Source: Staphylococcus roterodami (GTDB taxonomy: Bacteria; Bacillota; Bacilli; Staphylococcales; Staphylococcaceae). From it: a stretch of DNA of 64,000 nt. The notes under the pieces were generated by a model that did not search any database, had not been told where the DNA came from, and worked only from the letters and a program-made list of their open reading frames with translations. Shown piece by piece: positions 20,540 through 30,794 of the stretch (position 1 is its first letter; every line of letters starts with the position of its first letter). The stretch covers positions 248,001-312,000 of the forward strand of contig CP092781.1 in NCBI GenBank assembly GCA_022493055.1. Direction: 5' to 3'. The translations under genes were made by a program, and so were the position numbers.

Positions 20540-21922
20540 TTATGATTTAACCGTTTTTGGAATGATCATGTATGCAGACAGTGAGCCAAGGATCATCAAT
20601 ACAATGCTGACTATAAAAGTTACAGTTGCAGCTACACTAGGCGTATAGTTTAGTTGTAACATACTGAAAACAGTTGTACTTAACGCTATACCAAAAGCAC
20701 CACCTAATGTACCACTCATTTTATATAATCCTGTAGCTAAACCAACTTTTTCATTTGGCATACTAAAAATTGCAATCGTAAGTCCAGGTGTTGCGACTAA
20801 ACCATTACCTATCGCACATATGACGAAACCAATGATAACTGCAATGACATATTGTGATGCCGATAATTGAGTCATACTAATAACAGAGATACCGATGACA
20901 GGGAACAATGGACCAATGATGAGCATCAATTTGCCACCGAAACGTAATGTCGCTTTTTCACCTAACCGAATCATCGCAACGGCTACAATGGCATAAGGTA
21001 ATGTAACTAAACCAGATTGAGCAGCAGATAAGCCAAGATGAGTTTGTGCATATATAAAGAAGACAACCGTTACACCGAGACCGCTGTTTAAAACAAAGTT
21101 ATTTAAAAAAGCACCGATAAATGGACGGTTACGAAATACTGCAAAATCAATAAATGGTGCTGTATGACGGCGTTCAATGATAATAAATATAAATGTAGAG
21201 ATAATAAATATACCAAGACAAATATATGAAAATGTACTAAACCAGCCTTGTTCAAAACCTTGTGTTAATAACAATGTGAAGCTTCCAATCATTACAGCAA
21301 AAACTGTCATACCTTTATAATCAAAAGGATGATGAGTACGATGTTGTCTTACTGTTTCAGAAGTTCCTTTCAGAAGTAGTATGGCAATTAAAGATATTAC
21401 GATACTTATAATGAAATTAGTTTGCCATCCGAAATTTGTGGCAATTAAACCGCCAATGACACCTGCTAGACCGATACCACCTACTGTACTAATCATTAAG
21501 TAACTAATAGCACGTCTTAAATGATCACCTTTAAATTGATGATTTAAAACACCTACTGTTGAAGGTAATAAGATAGCTGCTGAAAGACCTTGTAAAATTC
21601 TACCTAAAATTAAAAGGGCAGTTATGTCAGAAATAATTAACAGAATAGAACCAATAATGCTGACTATGAGTCCAATGTATGTCATTTTTAATTGTCCTAT
21701 TTTATCAGCTATGTCACCCGCTGCTACCATAAAAATGCCAGTGGCAAAAGAAGTTAAACTAATCGATAAATTTAAAAGGGCAGGTGACGTATGATACGTT
21801 TGACCAACGAGTGGTCCTATATTAATAAATGATTGTGCAAACAACCAGTATGTTAATGCAGATAACATAATCGCAATAATAATATGACTGCGTGTTGAAG
21901 ATTGTGATTGTGTGTGATTCAC
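20540..21922 (-). CDS. MFS drug/metabolite exporter (DHA2-like)
   Basis: A polytopic proton-coupled exporter of about 460 residues and probably 14 membrane helices. It has the MFS motif A-type loop GDIADKIGQLKMTYIG near residue 70 and motif C-type segment STVGGIGLAGVIGGLIA near residue 145. The GTG at 21922 lies eight bases after AAGGAG; the earlier in-frame GTG at 21931 would overlap that site. It resembles TetK/Tet38-like and QacA-like transporters but I cannot name a substrate. It is divergent from a choloylglycine-hydrolase-family gene with a Fur-like site between them. Confidence 0.85.
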   Translation of the reverse strand: MNHTQSQSSTRSHIIIAIMLSALTYWLFAQSFINIGPLVGQTYHTSPALLNLSISLTSFATGIFMVAAGDIADKIGQLKMTYIGLIVSIIGSILLIISDITALLILGRILQGLSAAILLPSTVGVLNHQFKGDHLRRAISYLMISTVGGIGLAGVIGGLIATNFGWQTNFIISIVISLIAILLLKGTSETVRQHRTHHPFDYKGMTVFAVMIGSFTLLLTQGFEQGWFSTFSYICLGIFIISTFIFIIIERRHTAPFIDFAVFRNRPFIGAFLNNFVLNSGLGVTVVFFIYAQTHLGLSAAQSGLVTLPYAIVAVAMIRLGEKATLRFGGKLMLIIGPLFPVIGISVISMTQLSASQYVIAVIIGFVICAIGNGLVATPGLTIAIFSMPNEKVGLATGLYKMSGTLGGAFGIALSTTVFSMLQLNYTPSVAATVTFIVSIVLMILGSLSAYMIIPKTVKS

Positions 21923-22041
21923 TGATGACACTCCTTGTAAAAATTAAGTATAGAAAGTCATGTTTCTAAGTCTGAAAATGTGAATTTGAATATTCGCTTA
22001 CAAATTAGTCATGATTTCCTTACATATCATACCATAGTTAT

Positions 22042-22056
22042 TGAGAATGAATATCA
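22042..22056. promoter_or_regulatory. Fur-box-like site
   Basis: TGAGAATGAATATCA matches the core Fur consensus TGATAATNATTATCA at all but two fixed positions. It lies between two divergent genes: upstream of a possible rightward promoter (TTGCTT 22062-22067, TAGTAT 22085-22090), and over the -35 area of a leftward extended -10 (TGGTATGAT on the minus strand). Confidence 0.5.
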
Positions 22057-22156
22057 ATTAATTGCTTATAGACATATTTTTTTATAGTATGTTTAGATGA
22101 AGAAGCGTTATTTGAAGGCATTTTAAGGAAACAAAGATAGTAGAGGAGTGAATATA

Positions 22157-23149
22157 ATGTGTACAGGATTCACAATGCAAACATTAAATAATGAAATATT
22201 TCTTGGTCGCACAATGGATTACGATTATCCGTTAGATGGTTCGCCTGCAGTGACACCTAGAAATTACCATTGGACATCACGAACAGGAACAACAGGTCAA
22301 ACTAAATTCGGCTTTATTGGTACTGGGACAGATATGGAAGGTTTTATTTATGGTGATGGTGTTAATGAGCATGGCGTTGCCATTTCAACGCAGTATTTCC
22401 GAGGTTATAGTTCATATGCTTCCGCTCATAAAACAGGAGCGATGAATATTACACAAAATGAAATTGTGACATGGATTTTAGGATATACAACAAGTATTGA
22501 AGATATTAAACAACAAGCTTCTCAAATTAATGTTGTTGCAGTTTATTTAAATGATATTGGTGAAGTGCCTCCGTTACATTATCATGTTTCTGATAAAACA
22601 GGACACTCAGTAGAAGTGTCATTTAAAAATGGTGAAGTAGTTATAACAGATAATCCTATCGGTGTATTAACAAATCATCCAGATTTAGCATGGCATTATA
22701 GTAATTTAAGACAATATATTAATGTTTCTCCTTATTCATCTTCATCAAAGCTTTTGGAAGATGTAACGATTGAACCTTTAGGTAATGAATCAGGCACATA
22801 TGGTTTGCCGGGTGGATTTACTTCAACAGAACGTTTTGTACGTATGGCATTTATGAAGTCACATATTTCTCAGGATAATGATAAAGAGATGGATTTAATG
22901 AATGCATTTTATTTATTAGATGCAGTTAACATTCCTATAGGCATTGTACGTCCACATGATGCTGATAGTCATTATACGATGTATCAAACGGTCATAAATT
23001 TAACTACAAAAACGTTGTACATTAAATATTATGGAAGTAATGAAATTGTAGAACTTAAACTTACGGATGATTTAGTTCGTAAAAAGGATATGACAATTTT
23101 TAAGCCAGAAACTCATTTAGTTGTAAAAAAGTTGAATGAAGATCATTAA
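22157..23149 (+). CDS. choloylglycine hydrolase / penicillin V acylase family protein
   Basis: An Ntn-hydrolase that cleaves amide bonds of conjugated bile acids, penicillin V or related N-acyl substrates. The start is ATG 22157 (GAGGAG eight bases upstream), not the in-frame GTG at 22148. Removal of Met1 then exposes Cys2, the N-terminal nucleophile. Family residues Arg18 and Asp21 are present in GRTMDYD. NHPDLAWHYSNLR near residue 175 and TSTERFVRM near residue 225 supply the expected later Asn and Arg. The protein is 330 residues with no signal peptide. Real substrate in staphylococci is uncertain; it could act on N-acyl homoserine or conjugated metabolites. Confidence 0.88.
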   Translation: MCTGFTMQTLNNEIFLGRTMDYDYPLDGSPAVTPRNYHWTSRTGTTGQTKFGFIGTGTDMEGFIYGDGVNEHGVAISTQYFRGYSSYASAHKTGAMNITQNEIVTWILGYTTSIEDIKQQASQINVVAVYLNDIGEVPPLHYHVSDKTGHSVEVSFKNGEVVITDNPIGVLTNHPDLAWHYSNLRQYINVSPYSSSSKLLEDVTIEPLGNESGTYGLPGGFTSTERFVRMAFMKSHISQDNDKEMDLMNAFYLLDAVNIPIGIVRPHDADSHYTMYQTVINLTTKTLYIKYYGSNEIVELKLTDDLVRKKDMTIFKPETHLVVKKLNEDH

Positions 23150-23242
23150 GTTAAATATAACAATTTGGCGATTTGCAAATGTGGAGTAAATATTCCTTTA
23201 TTTATAAGCTTGGGACATTAAGTTCTTAGGCAATGTAAAAAC

Positions 23243-23283
23243 GTTGATTTCTATTAATTATTTGATAGAAATCAGCTTTTTTT
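23243..23283 (+). terminator. terminator after the choloylglycine hydrolase gene
   Basis: A twelve-base-pair stem (23243-23254 with 23265-23276, one G-U), ten-base loop, then seven T residues. Confidence 0.8.
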
Positions 23284-23394
23284 AATGTATTTGATAATAT
23301 ACAGAAGCGTATGATGATAACAATATTTTTACGCTTATTTTTGTGCGATTTAGAAGTAAAGATATGTCATTTTATTATCAATACATATATTTTT

Positions 23395-23411
23395 TGTAAT
23401 AGTGTTGCAAT
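23395..23411 (+). promoter_or_regulatory. WalR-box-like direct repeat upstream of lytM
   Basis: TGTAAT-N5-TGCAAT matches the WalR consensus TGTWAH-N5-TGTWAH with one mismatch, about 140 bases before lytM. lytM is an established member of the WalKR regulon in S. aureus. The rest of 23284-23552 shows no coding frame. Confidence 0.6.
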
Positions 23412-23450
23412 GAGTTTGGTAAAACATTTCCGTAATATTAAAAAGTTTGA

Positions 23451-24515
<1,065 letters not shown>

Positions 24516-24521
24516 TATAGC

Positions 24522-24565
24522 AAATCCCAAGTTACGATAACATACGCAACTTGGGATTTTTTCAT
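24522..24565 (+). terminator. lytM terminator
   Basis: A perfect twelve-base-pair stem (24522-24533 with 24548-24559), 14-base loop, then TTTTTT. It separates lytM from the convergent ABC operon. Confidence 0.85.
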
Positions 24566-24566
24566 T

Positions 24567-25226
24567 TTAATAATAGGTATATGTCCATTGCTTTTCCTCT
24601 AAAACGTGTTGATAAAAAGGATCTTGTCCAATTAATTTGATATCATCTGCAAGTGCTTCAACCTCATCTAAATGATGAGTAGTTAATATAATTAAGCATT
24701 TAGTTTTCATAATGTTAAGTAGTTGGTGAATATCATGTCTAGACTTTAAATCAATACCGACCGTAGGCTCATCTAGAATAAGAATTCGTGGTTGTCCTAA
24801 CAAACCAACTAATATATTAATTTTACGTTTGTTACCCCCAGATAATGTAGATACTTTTACAGATGTATCATCAAAGTTTAATTGCTGTAAATATTCGTTG
24901 ATAGTTGTGTTAGATATAGGTGTTTTACAAAGTGATTTAAAGAACTTAATATTCTCAGCAACTGTCATATGCTCAAATAATGCAATATCTTGAGGAACAT
25001 AACCGATATGATTTTGAATTTGTCTTTGATTCCATTTTTCACCAAAATAGGTGATGCTTCCATTGTTAGCTTTTTCAATACCAGCAATCATACGAAGTAA
25101 CGTTGATTTTCCTGCGCCATTATCACCGAGTAAAATCGTTAAGCGGTTGCTATCAAATGACATGGATAAGTGATGGAAAATCTGTTTATTGCGGTATCGC
25201 TTTGTAAGATTATTAATTTCTATCAT
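24567..25226 (-). CDS. ABC transporter ATP-binding protein
   Basis: The 219-residue ATPase subunit of an ABC-2 type exporter. Walker A is GDNGAGKST near residue 34, the Q-loop region is GYVPQDIALF near residue 75, the ABC signature is LSGGNKRK near residue 124, and Walker B is ILILDEPTVG near residue 147. It is the last gene of a four-gene operon with two ABC-2 permeases and a membrane-anchored protein. I cannot identify the exported substrate. Confidence 0.88.
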   Translation of the reverse strand: MIEINNLTKRYRNKQIFHHLSMSFDSNRLTILLGDNGAGKSTLLRMIAGIEKANNGSITYFGEKWNQRQIQNHIGYVPQDIALFEHMTVAENIKFFKSLCKTPISNTTINEYLQQLNFDDTSVKVSTLSGGNKRKINILVGLLGQPRILILDEPTVGIDLKSRHDIHQLLNIMKTKCLIILTTHHLDEVEALADDIKLIGQDPFYQHVLEEKQWTYTYY

Positions 25227-25239
25227 TAGATACGCTCCT

Positions 25240-26160
25240 TTACATGAAAATGGTCAAATATACGATACTCATAGCAAATGCATATATAAATGTCATAAAT
25301 AGACGATGACTTAATGTTTGAATATGGAATAAGATGAACACAATGCCAATTTCATAAACTAATATAAGTAACAGTGATTTTAAGTAAAATACTAAGCTGA
25401 GTGGTTGTGACATGTATAAACTAACTGCCCATAATACAACCAATAACAAGGTACTATGTGTTAGTACATAGGTGCTATATAGTTTCAAGCGACTTAAGTG
25501 ATATTGAGATAAACGTTGCAAAGCTGCTTGCTGGTTTAATCGATAGTGAAGTACAACTTGAACAGCACTTACACATAAAATTACAGCAAATATTAAGCTG
25601 ATTGAAATGGAGTGTTGTGCTTGATGTGTAAGTGAAACAAATTTAATTTTAGAGTCTGGTGTATGTTTATAATACGACTTATTGATATCTGTTATAGAAT
25701 GATGTTGTTTCATATCCTTAAGATGTTCATAAATAATATTAGGTATTTGTTGTTCATACAACGAACTACTAACGATTTCTACAGCAATGCTACCGATAAA
25801 ATCATCTCTACCATATAATTGTATGACTTCTTTTAAACGATTCTCTTTTAACTTTTTAGAGAACCCTTTAGGAATTTGCATACTCAAAATAGATTCCTTT
25901 TTAGTAACATCATCTTCAATGTAACCTTCATCTTCACCAACTGTTTTAATAGTTACATAGTCAGAGTGTTTTATTTTATTTATTAATGATTTTGAAGCGG
26001 TAGTTTGGTCTAAATCTTGAATGGTAATCGGTATTTTGAAGTTGTCATGCGCCATACGATAACCAAAACTGCATAGTAAAAGTGCAATTAATATGATTGC
26101 AACTAGCATAATGTATTGTAGCCACTGTTTTAACACAACAAGTTGGATATAAGGTTTCAT
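25240..26160 (-). CDS. ABC-2 family permease
   Basis: A 306-residue membrane protein with one N-terminal helix (about 10-32). A long extracytoplasmic domain (about 33-165) follows, then five or so hydrophobic helices. This is the ABC-2/YhgE-like architecture. ATG 26160 has GGAGG eight bases upstream; the in-frame TTG at 26175 overlaps that site. It overlaps the preceding permease gene by four bases, so the two permeases are probably made in equal amounts and form a heterodimer. Confidence 0.82.
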   Translation of the reverse strand: MKPYIQLVVLKQWLQYIMLVAIILIALLLCSFGYRMAHDNFKIPITIQDLDQTTASKSLINKIKHSDYVTIKTVGEDEGYIEDDVTKKESILSMQIPKGFSKKLKENRLKEVIQLYGRDDFIGSIAVEIVSSSLYEQQIPNIIYEHLKDMKQHHSITDINKSYYKHTPDSKIKFVSLTHQAQHSISISLIFAVILCVSAVQVVLHYRLNQQAALQRLSQYHLSRLKLYSTYVLTHSTLLLVVLWAVSLYMSQPLSLVFYLKSLLLILVYEIGIVFILFHIQTLSHRLFMTFIYAFAMSIVYLTIFM

Positions 26161-27323
26161 CTGCGATACCTCCAAACCAATACAACTAAGTTAATAATAA
26201 GAAGTAGGGCTATACTGAAATAGAAACTAGGATGTAGTTCTAATATATAGTTGTTTAAAATAATTTCTAATAGTTGATTCGTTACAATAGCAAATGGTTG
26301 AATAGTAAAAATGCCGTTTGCTACGTGCTGTAGAAAAATAGTAGGTACAGTCATGCCAGAGAGCATCAAAACTATAATTGCTAATATGATTTTACAAATA
26401 CTATTGAATAAATAGGTTGTTAAGAGTTCGATTAACAGCAAACACAGTACTAAAAAGGTAACATAATAGCTTAAATGAATGGCTAACGTTGGCCAATTAT
26501 ATAATTCAAAGGTACTTGGAATACTGAATATAATCCAAACGACGCCAACGATGCTCCATAGCATCGTATATATCCATGTAATAAATGCACGAATGATTAA
26601 TAAATGCTCTTTAGCAAAATGAAACATTTTCAAACGCTCTTTTAATACTGTATCTTGATTCATTTTCAAAACTGTAAATAAAGATAGTGCAAAGATGAAT
26701 ATCGTTGCTAAAAATCCGGTAATTGCATAATAACTACCCGTATCGTATAAATGAATAGGTTCTAAGTTGAATGCGCCTGAACGGTTTAATCCCGTAATCA
26801 GCAAATCTGTCATGACATTAATACTGTCAGAATGTGATGCTTTCGGTGCTAAGTCTTGAAAAGCTAAAATGCCACCCATCGATAGCATAAGACGTTGGTA
26901 AACAGAATCTGTTAACTGTGACAACACAACACTCTTCATTGATTGTTGATCGTATGTATATACTGAAATTGGTAATTCACCTTGTTTATAAAAGGCCTTT
27001 GTCATACCTTTATCAAAGACAAAGTAGCCTTGAAGTTTCTGCTGTTTTAGCAAATCATGTGCTTTCTTTTCATCATAACCTTTAATACTCACATTTTTCC
27101 CTAAGTTACTCCCTTTACCAATAGAGTTTAAGATTAATTTCGTTTCACTTGATTGATCTTTATCTACGACCCCTATATTAAAATGGTTGTCATCTTCTGT
27201 TACATGTTGAATAGTCGTTAATGTAATAAGAAGTGCCGCTAAGATAAATAGTAAATAGATGATCAAATACCACTTTTTCAATAAAAAAGAGTGGTAGATG
27301 CGAAACAAATGTATTGTTTTCAT
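26157..27323 (-). CDS. ABC-2 family permease
   Basis: A 388-residue membrane protein with the same plan as its neighbour. One N-terminal helix (about 15-38) and an extracytoplasmic domain (about 39-190) precede a C-terminal block of about five helices. GGAGGAG gives a strong start. It is the larger permease of the pair; the substrate is unknown. Confidence 0.82.
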   Translation of the reverse strand: MKTIHLFRIYHSFLLKKWYLIIYLLFILAALLITLTTIQHVTEDDNHFNIGVVDKDQSSETKLILNSIGKGSNLGKNVSIKGYDEKKAHDLLKQQKLQGYFVFDKGMTKAFYKQGELPISVYTYDQQSMKSVVLSQLTDSVYQRLMLSMGGILAFQDLAPKASHSDSINVMTDLLITGLNRSGAFNLEPIHLYDTGSYYAITGFLATIFIFALSLFTVLKMNQDTVLKERLKMFHFAKEHLLIIRAFITWIYTMLWSIVGVVWIIFSIPSTFELYNWPTLAIHLSYYVTFLVLCLLLIELLTTYLFNSICKIILAIIVLMLSGMTVPTIFLQHVANGIFTIQPFAIVTNQLLEIILNNYILELHPSFYFSIALLLIINLVVLVWRYRR

Positions 27324-27341
27324 TTAACCACTCCTCCAATG

Positions 27342-27377
27342 ATAAGATTGAAAGGCAAGATGGCCTTCCAATCTTAT
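27342..27377. terminator. intercistronic hairpin
   Basis: Fifteen-base arms (27342-27356 and 27363-27377), fully paired in minus-strand RNA with one G-U, sit just before the permease ribosome binding site. There is no T run on the minus strand. It is better read as a partial attenuator or mRNA stabiliser separating the abundant 507-residue protein from the transporter genes. Confidence 0.5.
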
Positions 27378-27390
27378 TTTTATATTTTAG

Positions 27391-28914
27391 TTATTTAGAT
27401 GTCTTTTTTAAAATTGATTCAAACATTTTACCGCTATTTTTATCGATTTCTTTTTCAAGTTTTTCGCGGTCTTTTGAAGATAAACTATTGAAGTCTTTAG
27501 CACCGCTAGCATCAAAATCAATATCTGCTTTTAATTTTGTACTAGATTTTAAGATAAAGTTAATAGGTTCTTCAGCAAATTTGATACCAATATTTAAAGT
27601 AGATTTCTGAGTATTATTTTTAACATCAGACTCTATGTTGTTTTCAAATGTAATTTCATTTTCATCGCTATATTTATCCATTGCAAAAGCGATTTTACCT
27701 TTATCTTGACGTTTTGTGCCGTCAACTTTTTCTTGGTTATCTAATGTGACTTTTGATTCATCATATTCTGTCTTTTTAGCTAATTCGTATTTATCATTAT
27801 ATTTATTATCTTTTTCTTTAGAAGATACGCCTTTAATTGTATATTTTGATTCATCATACGAGTACTTATCTTGGTCGAAGTTAATTGCATAATCTACTTT
27901 TAATTTATCGTCTTCTAAAGTGTTAGTACCTTTAATTTTAGTTTTATGATTTTCTTTGTCTGTAATTGTAATTTCTCTTTTTAAAATTGTATGTTTTTCT
28001 GTATAAATTTTAGATTGAATTTTAGGGAATTCATCTTTTTTAGTTTCTTTGACATCGTCAATTGCTTTTTTGATTTCTTTATCAAAGTCTTTTTTAGCAC
28101 CTTGTTTTTCAACTAATTTTTTAATATCTTTATCTTTTTTAGCTTCTTCTAATACAGCTAATGTAATTTTTTTAGTGTCTGCTCTGCTAAGTGTTAATGT
28201 GACAGGTCTAACTTTGTACTTTTCACCATTAATTTTAATTTCTTCTTTTTTGCCTTTTTCAAAATTGTCGTCATTTAATTTATCGACAATAAGTTCTGAA
28301 TATTTTTCAGCAATCTTTTCGTAGTCACTTTGTTGCGTTTGAGCATTACTAAAAATACTATTTAAGTTTAATTGTTGGTTTGTAATACCATTTTCTTTTG
28401 CTGTTTCTTCATCTTCACCTGTAAGTTTTGAATAAGTTGATAACAAATCAGAATTATCAATACTATATTTCCCTTTAAATAACGGTGATTCAAAATAGTG
28501 CTTATCTTTATCTGCAGCTAACTGGAATTTCCCTAATTCAGTGTCTGCTAATGTTGGTTCAAGGTTAATCTTTGATTTCTCTTTTTTAGGATCATAGCCA
28601 TACGACATTTTAATTTTAGAAGCATTCACAACAGATTTTGGAATATCAAGACTTTTAGTGAGCTCGTCTGATGCATCTGCACTTAATTCTAATGAAGATA
28701 AAAATGAATTATCTTTCATCTTTTCTTGGAACTTCACTTCATTTTCAAAACGGTCATTAAAATAATCTTTATACATTTTTGCTGTTTGTTGTTCACTTTT
28801 TAGGTATGTATTTTTCGGTGTATTAGCAAAAAATGCATAAACTCCCCATGCGATTCCACCTATTAATAATAAGACAACAATAATAGGAATTATAATTTTT
28901 AGTTTTTTAGACAT
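27391..28914 (-). CDS. membrane-anchored extracytoplasmic protein of unknown function (DUF6583-like)
   Basis: A 507-residue protein with one N-terminal membrane helix (about 6-27) and a very Lys/Asp/Glu-rich external domain. No cysteine lipobox is present. The ATG at 28914 has GGAGG seven bases upstream; the frame stays open to a TTG at 28929. It is first in the ABC operon. A partner role, presenting substrate or sensing at the membrane surface for the ABC-2 exporter, is inferred from position only. The external domain reads as repeated beta-strand patterns, but I recognise no enzyme motif. Confidence 0.75.
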   Translation of the reverse strand: MSKKLKIIIPIIVVLLLIGGIAWGVYAFFANTPKNTYLKSEQQTAKMYKDYFNDRFENEVKFQEKMKDNSFLSSLELSADASDELTKSLDIPKSVVNASKIKMSYGYDPKKEKSKINLEPTLADTELGKFQLAADKDKHYFESPLFKGKYSIDNSDLLSTYSKLTGEDEETAKENGITNQQLNLNSIFSNAQTQQSDYEKIAEKYSELIVDKLNDDNFEKGKKEEIKINGEKYKVRPVTLTLSRADTKKITLAVLEEAKKDKDIKKLVEKQGAKKDFDKEIKKAIDDVKETKKDEFPKIQSKIYTEKHTILKREITITDKENHKTKIKGTNTLEDDKLKVDYAINFDQDKYSYDESKYTIKGVSSKEKDNKYNDKYELAKKTEYDESKVTLDNQEKVDGTKRQDKGKIAFAMDKYSDENEITFENNIESDVKNNTQKSTLNIGIKFAEEPINFILKSSTKLKADIDFDASGAKDFNSLSSKDREKLEKEIDKNSGKMFESILKKTSK

Positions 28915-29206
28915 TTTGTTTCCTCCCAATTATTTATGAGTTAATCATATCAGAACAATACATTTTATTAAATGGTTTATTTTAAATTTTGTTTAAATTA
29001 ATAGGATTTTAGTTATAATAATGATTAATAAGTTATTGAAAATCTAATAAACTACAAAAAATAGTTTGATTACATAATGATTATTTAAAAATGTTGTTAC
29101 GACTTGGATTATTATAGCTACAATTATACTTTCGTAAATGATTTTGATTAATGGGGAATGTAGAGAACATTTCTTTGTAACTTTATAATCGAATAGCATA
29201 CAAAAT
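28915..29206. other. intergenic region upstream of the ABC operon
   Basis: AT-rich, no plausible coding frame; presumably holds the ABC operon promoter. No clear operator was seen. Confidence 0.4.
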
Positions 29207-29257
29207 AAAGCGACCAGCTAAAATTTTACATCTAGTAAAATGTTGTCTGGTCGCTTT
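29207..29257 (-). terminator. essH terminator
   Basis: The stem pairs 29207-29217 with 29247-29257 and is extended inward by a second paired segment. T-rich sequence lies on both sides, so it may work in both directions. Confidence 0.75.
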
Positions 29258-29276
29258 TTATTGATGTCATTATTAA

Positions 29277-30170
29277 TTAGTGAATGTAATTATATGATGA
29301 AACTTCTGAAGCAGAGATGGTTCTTGATGAAACAATATATTCACCAACCCAGTTCATCTCGGAAATTAAAATACTTCCATCAATATTAACTTTTTCAACG
29401 TAGGCTACGTGACCAAAGGGGCCGTTTACAGTTTGTAAAATAGAGCCTCTTGTAGGATGTCTATCTACTTTAAAGCCATTGCTAGCAGCTTGACCTGCCC
29501 AGTTTTTGGCGTCTCCCCAAAACGTACTAATTGTATGTCCCTCTTTTGCACGTTTATCAAAGACATACCAAGTGCATTGTCCAGCAGTATATAAGTTATT
29601 TTTACTCGTGAACAAAGGCTGATCAATGATTTTACCGTTACCTAACGCTAAAGGTTTACCGTCAGCAGTCTTAGCTTTGTCATTAAATTCAGCAATTTGT
29701 AGTTCGTCATACAATTCATCTAAGTCGATTCCTGTAATGAGTCCTTTTTTGTCTTTTGAAAATGCATTATTTAATTCGTCATCATTACTTTCGATATTTG
29801 GTGTTGCAGGTGTCAATGGATTGCTTGGTGGCGTTTGAGGCGGTGTGTGTGAATCTATTGCATCGTTAATGTTAGTGTACTGATCACTCAATGGTGAAGG
29901 GTACTGATTAGTATTATGGTCACGCTGATTTGTGCGTTGATTATTCTCAGATGTACGTGACTGTGATTGCTGATTACTATTTGGCACACTATTTTTGTCG
30001 TAAGTATATGTATATGTGCCATTGTCTTTATTCACTTTGAATTGTGCATTTGGGTGTGCTTTTTGTGCTTCTTCTAGTGTTTGATTGTCCTTCGTAGTAG
30101 CTATGGCCGAATGGGGCAATATACTAAAAAAAGTAAGAGTTGTCATAGTCAGTAAAATTGTTTTCTTCAT
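29277..30170 (-). CDS. essH: CHAP-domain peptidoglycan hydrolase EssH
   Basis: Secreted cysteine amidase/endopeptidase reported to open the cell wall for type VII secretion in S. aureus. Starting at 30170 it has 297 residues, and the catalytic residues fall at Cys199 (AGQCTWYVF) and His254 (GHVAYVE), matching published numbering. An ATG at 30179 has AAGGA closer to it and would add three residues. The signal peptide (about 1-25) is followed by a polar Asn/Gln/Pro-rich linker and a C-terminal CHAP domain of the SsaA type. It is divergent from esxA. Confidence 0.9.
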   Translation of the reverse strand: MKKTILLTMTTLTFFSILPHSAIATTKDNQTLEEAQKAHPNAQFKVNKDNGTYTYTYDKNSVPNSNQQSQSRTSENNQRTNQRDHNTNQYPSPLSDQYTNINDAIDSHTPPQTPPSNPLTPATPNIESNDDELNNAFSKDKKGLITGIDLDELYDELQIAEFNDKAKTADGKPLALGNGKIIDQPLFTSKNNLYTAGQCTWYVFDKRAKEGHTISTFWGDAKNWAGQAASNGFKVDRHPTRGSILQTVNGPFGHVAYVEKVNIDGSILISEMNWVGEYIVSSRTISASEVSSYNYIH

Positions 30171-30345
30171 AATAACCATATAATCCTTTATGTATTTAAT
30201 TTAATTTTAGTATACACATTTATATTACAAAAATGAATGGTTAATTAAAAATATATGGGTATATTCAATATATTTATTTAAAAAAAGCTAAAAATACTTA
30301 AAAAACTATATACATATACTAATAATTTATATATTATTTGAGTAA

Positions 30346-30373
30346 GGAACACTTTTCTAAATAATAGTGTCCC
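30346..30373 (+). promoter_or_regulatory. hairpin in the esxA leader
   Basis: Arms 30346-30353 and 30366-30373 pair with one mismatch, about 45 bases before the esxA start. It may stabilise the abundant esxA message. The surrounding 30180-30417 is AT-rich and holds the divergent essH/esxA promoters. Confidence 0.4.
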
Positions 30374-30417
30374 TAAAAAGTTTTGATAAACTTAAAATAT
30401 TCAGGAGGTTTCTAGTT

Positions 30418-30711
30418 ATGGCAATGATTAAGATGAGTCCAGAGGAAATCAGAGCAAAATCACAATCTTACGGGCAAGGTTCAGACCAAATCCGTCAAAT
30501 TTTATCTGATTTAACACGTGCACAAGGTGAAATTGCAGCAAACTGGGAAGGTCAAGCTTTCAGCCGTTTCGAAGAGCAATTCCAACAATTAAGTCCTAAA
30601 GTAGAAAAATTCGCTCAATTGTTAGAAGAAATCAAACAACAATTGAATAGCACTGCTGATGCTGTTCAAGAACAAGACCAACAACTTTCTAATAATTTCG
30701 GTTTGCAATAA
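30418..30711 (+). CDS. esxA: WXG100 type VII secretion substrate EsxA
   Basis: Secreted 97-residue helical hairpin protein, core substrate and component of the Ess system. AGGAGG nine bases upstream fixes ATG 30418; longer frame starts are unsupported. The turn carries WEG at residues 43-45, and no cysteine is present. It is first of the ess operon and is followed by a terminator-like hairpin, so it is made in excess over the downstream genes. Confidence 0.97.
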
Positions 30712-30724
30712 GCATTCTGAAATT

Positions 30725-30768
30725 GGCAAAGTCACAATCAATATTGTGGCTTTGCCTATCATTTTTTT
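30725..30768 (+). terminator. terminator/attenuator between esxA and esaA
   Basis: A fourteen-base-pair stem (30725-30738 with 30743-30756, one G-U), four-base loop, then seven T residues. It allows strong esxA expression with partial read-through into esaA. Confidence 0.85.
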
Positions 30769-30794
30769 AAGAAAATATCTGAAAGGAAATAAGC

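Noticed and set aside
30195..30225. WalR-like repeat upstream of essH on the minus strand (TGTAAT-N5-TGTGTA)
   Set aside because: The second half-site has two mismatches in six bases, too weak to list as a site.
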